NCBI GenBank assembly: GCA_934631995.1
Contig: CAKTYF010000108.1
Coordinates: 1 to 6,640 of the forward strand
Direction of reading: 5' to 3'
Origin: an uncultured Eggerthellaceae bacterium
Lineage (GTDB): Bacteria; Actinomycetota; Coriobacteriia; Coriobacteriales; Eggerthellaceae
Length of the DNA: 6,640 nt
This document shows positions 5,515 to 6,640 of this stretch, piece after piece (the first letter of the stretch is position 1; the number at the start of each line of letters is the position of its first letter). The translations under genes were made by a program, and so were the position numbers. The notes below the pieces were generated by a model. It was given only the letters and a program-made list of their open reading frames with translations. It did no database searches and was not told the origin of the DNA.

Positions 5515-6640
5515 TTATTTCGGCGAAATTTTATATCGCTCTATAGCATATGACATTATAGCCTTAAACGGGGCACACACATTTGTTTGGTAGGGCGTCT
5601 CGCCGGTTGTCACAAAACATACCAATTTGCTGGTGGAGTCGGGAAGAAAGCCGCAAAACGCCAGATTATAGACGCCTTCTTTGTATCCTCCCTGGTCGGA
5701 AGCAATTTCTGCCGTGGATGTTTTACCTGCAACCGTATAGCCATCAATTGCGGCATCTTTTGCAGTACCGTATTCAACAACCGAGGTCAGCATGTCTACC
5801 GTTTCATCAAGCGCCTGCGTATCCGTTGTCACTTCCTGCGTATCGTACGTCACATATTCGCCCGTTTGCGGCAGCGCAATAAGGAAATGCGGGGTAACCG
5901 CCACGCCATCGTTCTCAAGGGTGCCATAGAAGCGCGCCATTTGCAGCGGCGTGTTCATAACACCTTGGCCAAACGACACGTTATAGCCCTGAATGAGCGA
6001 CCACGAGTTCCGATCAAGCAGATAACCAGCGCTTTCATTGGGATAATCCACGCCTGTTGTCTGCGTGAGCAAATACTTGTTGATCTCTTCATAGAACGGC
6101 GTGAATCCCAGTTTCTCGATAGAAAGCGCAATGCCCACGTTCGACGAATACGCCAGGATATCGCGCAACGAATATGTGCACGCGTCGCGATCATGCGCAT
6201 CGGTAATGATGTAGTTGTCCGCTTCAAGCTCAACAGGGCATTCCAACTCATCTTCGGGGGTCATGACATCGTTTTCCAAAAGCGAAAGAGCCGATACGGT
6301 CTTGAACACCGAGCCCGGCTCAAAGGCATGCGTGACACATTTCAGGTCGGTCGCGCCAGCCTCTACCGTGGTTCGATCCGAAGGGTTGAACAGGGGAAGC
6401 GATGCCGCTGCGTAAATCTCGCCCGTTCCCGCATCCATAAGGACAGCAGACGAACTATCAGCATCGAGCTTTTCCGCGGAAGCTGTAATCTCTTCTTCCA
6501 AGAGCGCTTGCATTTCGATGTCGATTGACACCATGATGTCTTCGCCGTCTATCGGTTCGACTTGCTCATACACGGTGCCCGGAATAGCGGCGCCGCCCAC
6601 ACCCGCCTGCGCGCGCTTGATGCCATCCGTACCTTTCAGG
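5515..6640 (-). CDS. ftsI: Class B penicillin-binding protein, FtsI/PbpB-type septal transpeptidase (N-terminus cut by window edge)
   Basis: Membrane-anchored DD-transpeptidase that cross-links peptidoglycan, probably at the septum given its place just before murE. The frame is open to the window edge: before the GTG at 6600 it continues upstream with LKGTDGIKRAQAG, typical of the pedestal domain. The real start, membrane anchor and most of the pedestal therefore lie outside. The visible 375 residues are the transpeptidase domain, starting around DIMVSIDIEMQALLEEEI. The nucleophile box SVFK is at 6301-6312, within FEPGSVFK. The SSN box is at 6139-6147. The third box reads KTS in AGKTSTAE (5716-5724) instead of KTG. 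The protein ends YKISPK with no PASTA domains, unlike SpoVD or PBP2x with C-terminal PASTA. Six cysteines lie in this exported domain. The exact subfamily (FtsI versus SpoVD-like) cannot be settled without the N-terminus. Confidence 0.9.
   Translation of the reverse strand, partial: LKGTDGIKRAQAGVGGAAIPGTVYEQVEPIDGEDIMVSIDIEMQALLEEEITASAEKLDADSSSAVLMDAGTGEIYAAASLPLFNPSDRTTVEAGATDLKCVTHAFEPGSVFKTVSALSLLENDVMTPEDELECPVELEADNYIITDAHDRDACTYSLRDILAYSSNVGIALSIEKLGFTPFYEEINKYLLTQTTGVDYPNESAGYLLDRNSWSLIQGYNVSFGQGVMNTPLQMARFYGTLENDGVAVTPHFLIALPQTGEYVTYDTQEVTTDTQALDETVDMLTSVVEYGTAKDAAIDGYTVAGKTSTAEIASDQGGYKEGVYNLAFCGFLPDSTSKLVCFVTTGETPYQTNVCAPFKAIMSYAIERYKISPK

Noticed and set aside
4379..5593. A 404-codon plus-strand open frame antisense to murE
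   Set aside because: It shares the codon register of murE, so its stops would require TTA, CTA or TCA codons in murE. These are rare in this gene, so an open antisense shadow is expected. The translation is Arg/His-rich with no recognisable motif.
5587..6528. A 313-codon plus-strand open frame antisense to ftsI
   Set aside because: It is in the same register as ftsI, with no ribosome site and no family motifs. Its existence follows from the scarcity of TTA, CTA and TCA codons in ftsI.
5515..6600. ftsI starting at the GTG at 6600
   Set aside because: The frame stays open upstream to the window edge with family-like sequence (LKGTDG...), and a start here would remove the membrane anchor and pedestal. 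The GTG is an internal valine.

Overview
The window is a segment of a division and cell wall (dcw) cluster, read entirely on the minus strand. In transcription order, from the high-coordinate end, it holds ftsI (5' end off the window), murE, murF, mraY and murD (3' end off the window). This is the canonical bacterial order. Every signature motif I looked for in the four mur/mra proteins and in the penicillin-binding protein is present or conservatively replaced. No mobile element, CRISPR array, tRNA or rRNA was seen.

The organism is a bacterium with meso-diaminopimelate peptidoglycan, because MurE carries the DNPR substrate motif. GC content looks a little above 50% by eye. The transpeptidase has no PASTA domains. 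The protein style (long MurD, DHLxWH in MurD, a KTS box in the penicillin-binding protein) suggests an actinobacterial lineage, perhaps Coriobacteriia/Eggerthellaceae. That placement is an impression from sequence style, not a tested result.

Layout: ftsI 5515-6640 (partial), 11-base gap, murE 4022-5503, a 193-base spacer at 3829-4021, murF 2371-3828, zero-base junction, mraY 1333-2370, 10-base gap, murD 1-1322 (partial). Apart from the murE-murF spacer the genes are packed so tightly that Shine-Dalgarno sequences overlap the stop codon of, or lie inside, the preceding gene. This points to one polycistronic transcript with translational coupling.

The genes act consecutively. MurD adds D-Glu to UDP-MurNAc-L-Ala, MurE adds meso-DAP, and MurF adds D-Ala-D-Ala. 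MraY then moves phospho-MurNAc-pentapeptide onto undecaprenyl phosphate to give lipid I, and FtsI cross-links the finished strand at the septum.

The gene content is ordinary and I found no evidence of an undescribed system. The places worth a second look are the murE-murF spacer, which contains imperfect tandem repeats, an inverted repeat, an orphan Shine-Dalgarno and an unusually open reading frame; the murF-mraY junction, where the two genes share a frame with only one TAG between them; and the KTS box and six cysteines of the transpeptidase.
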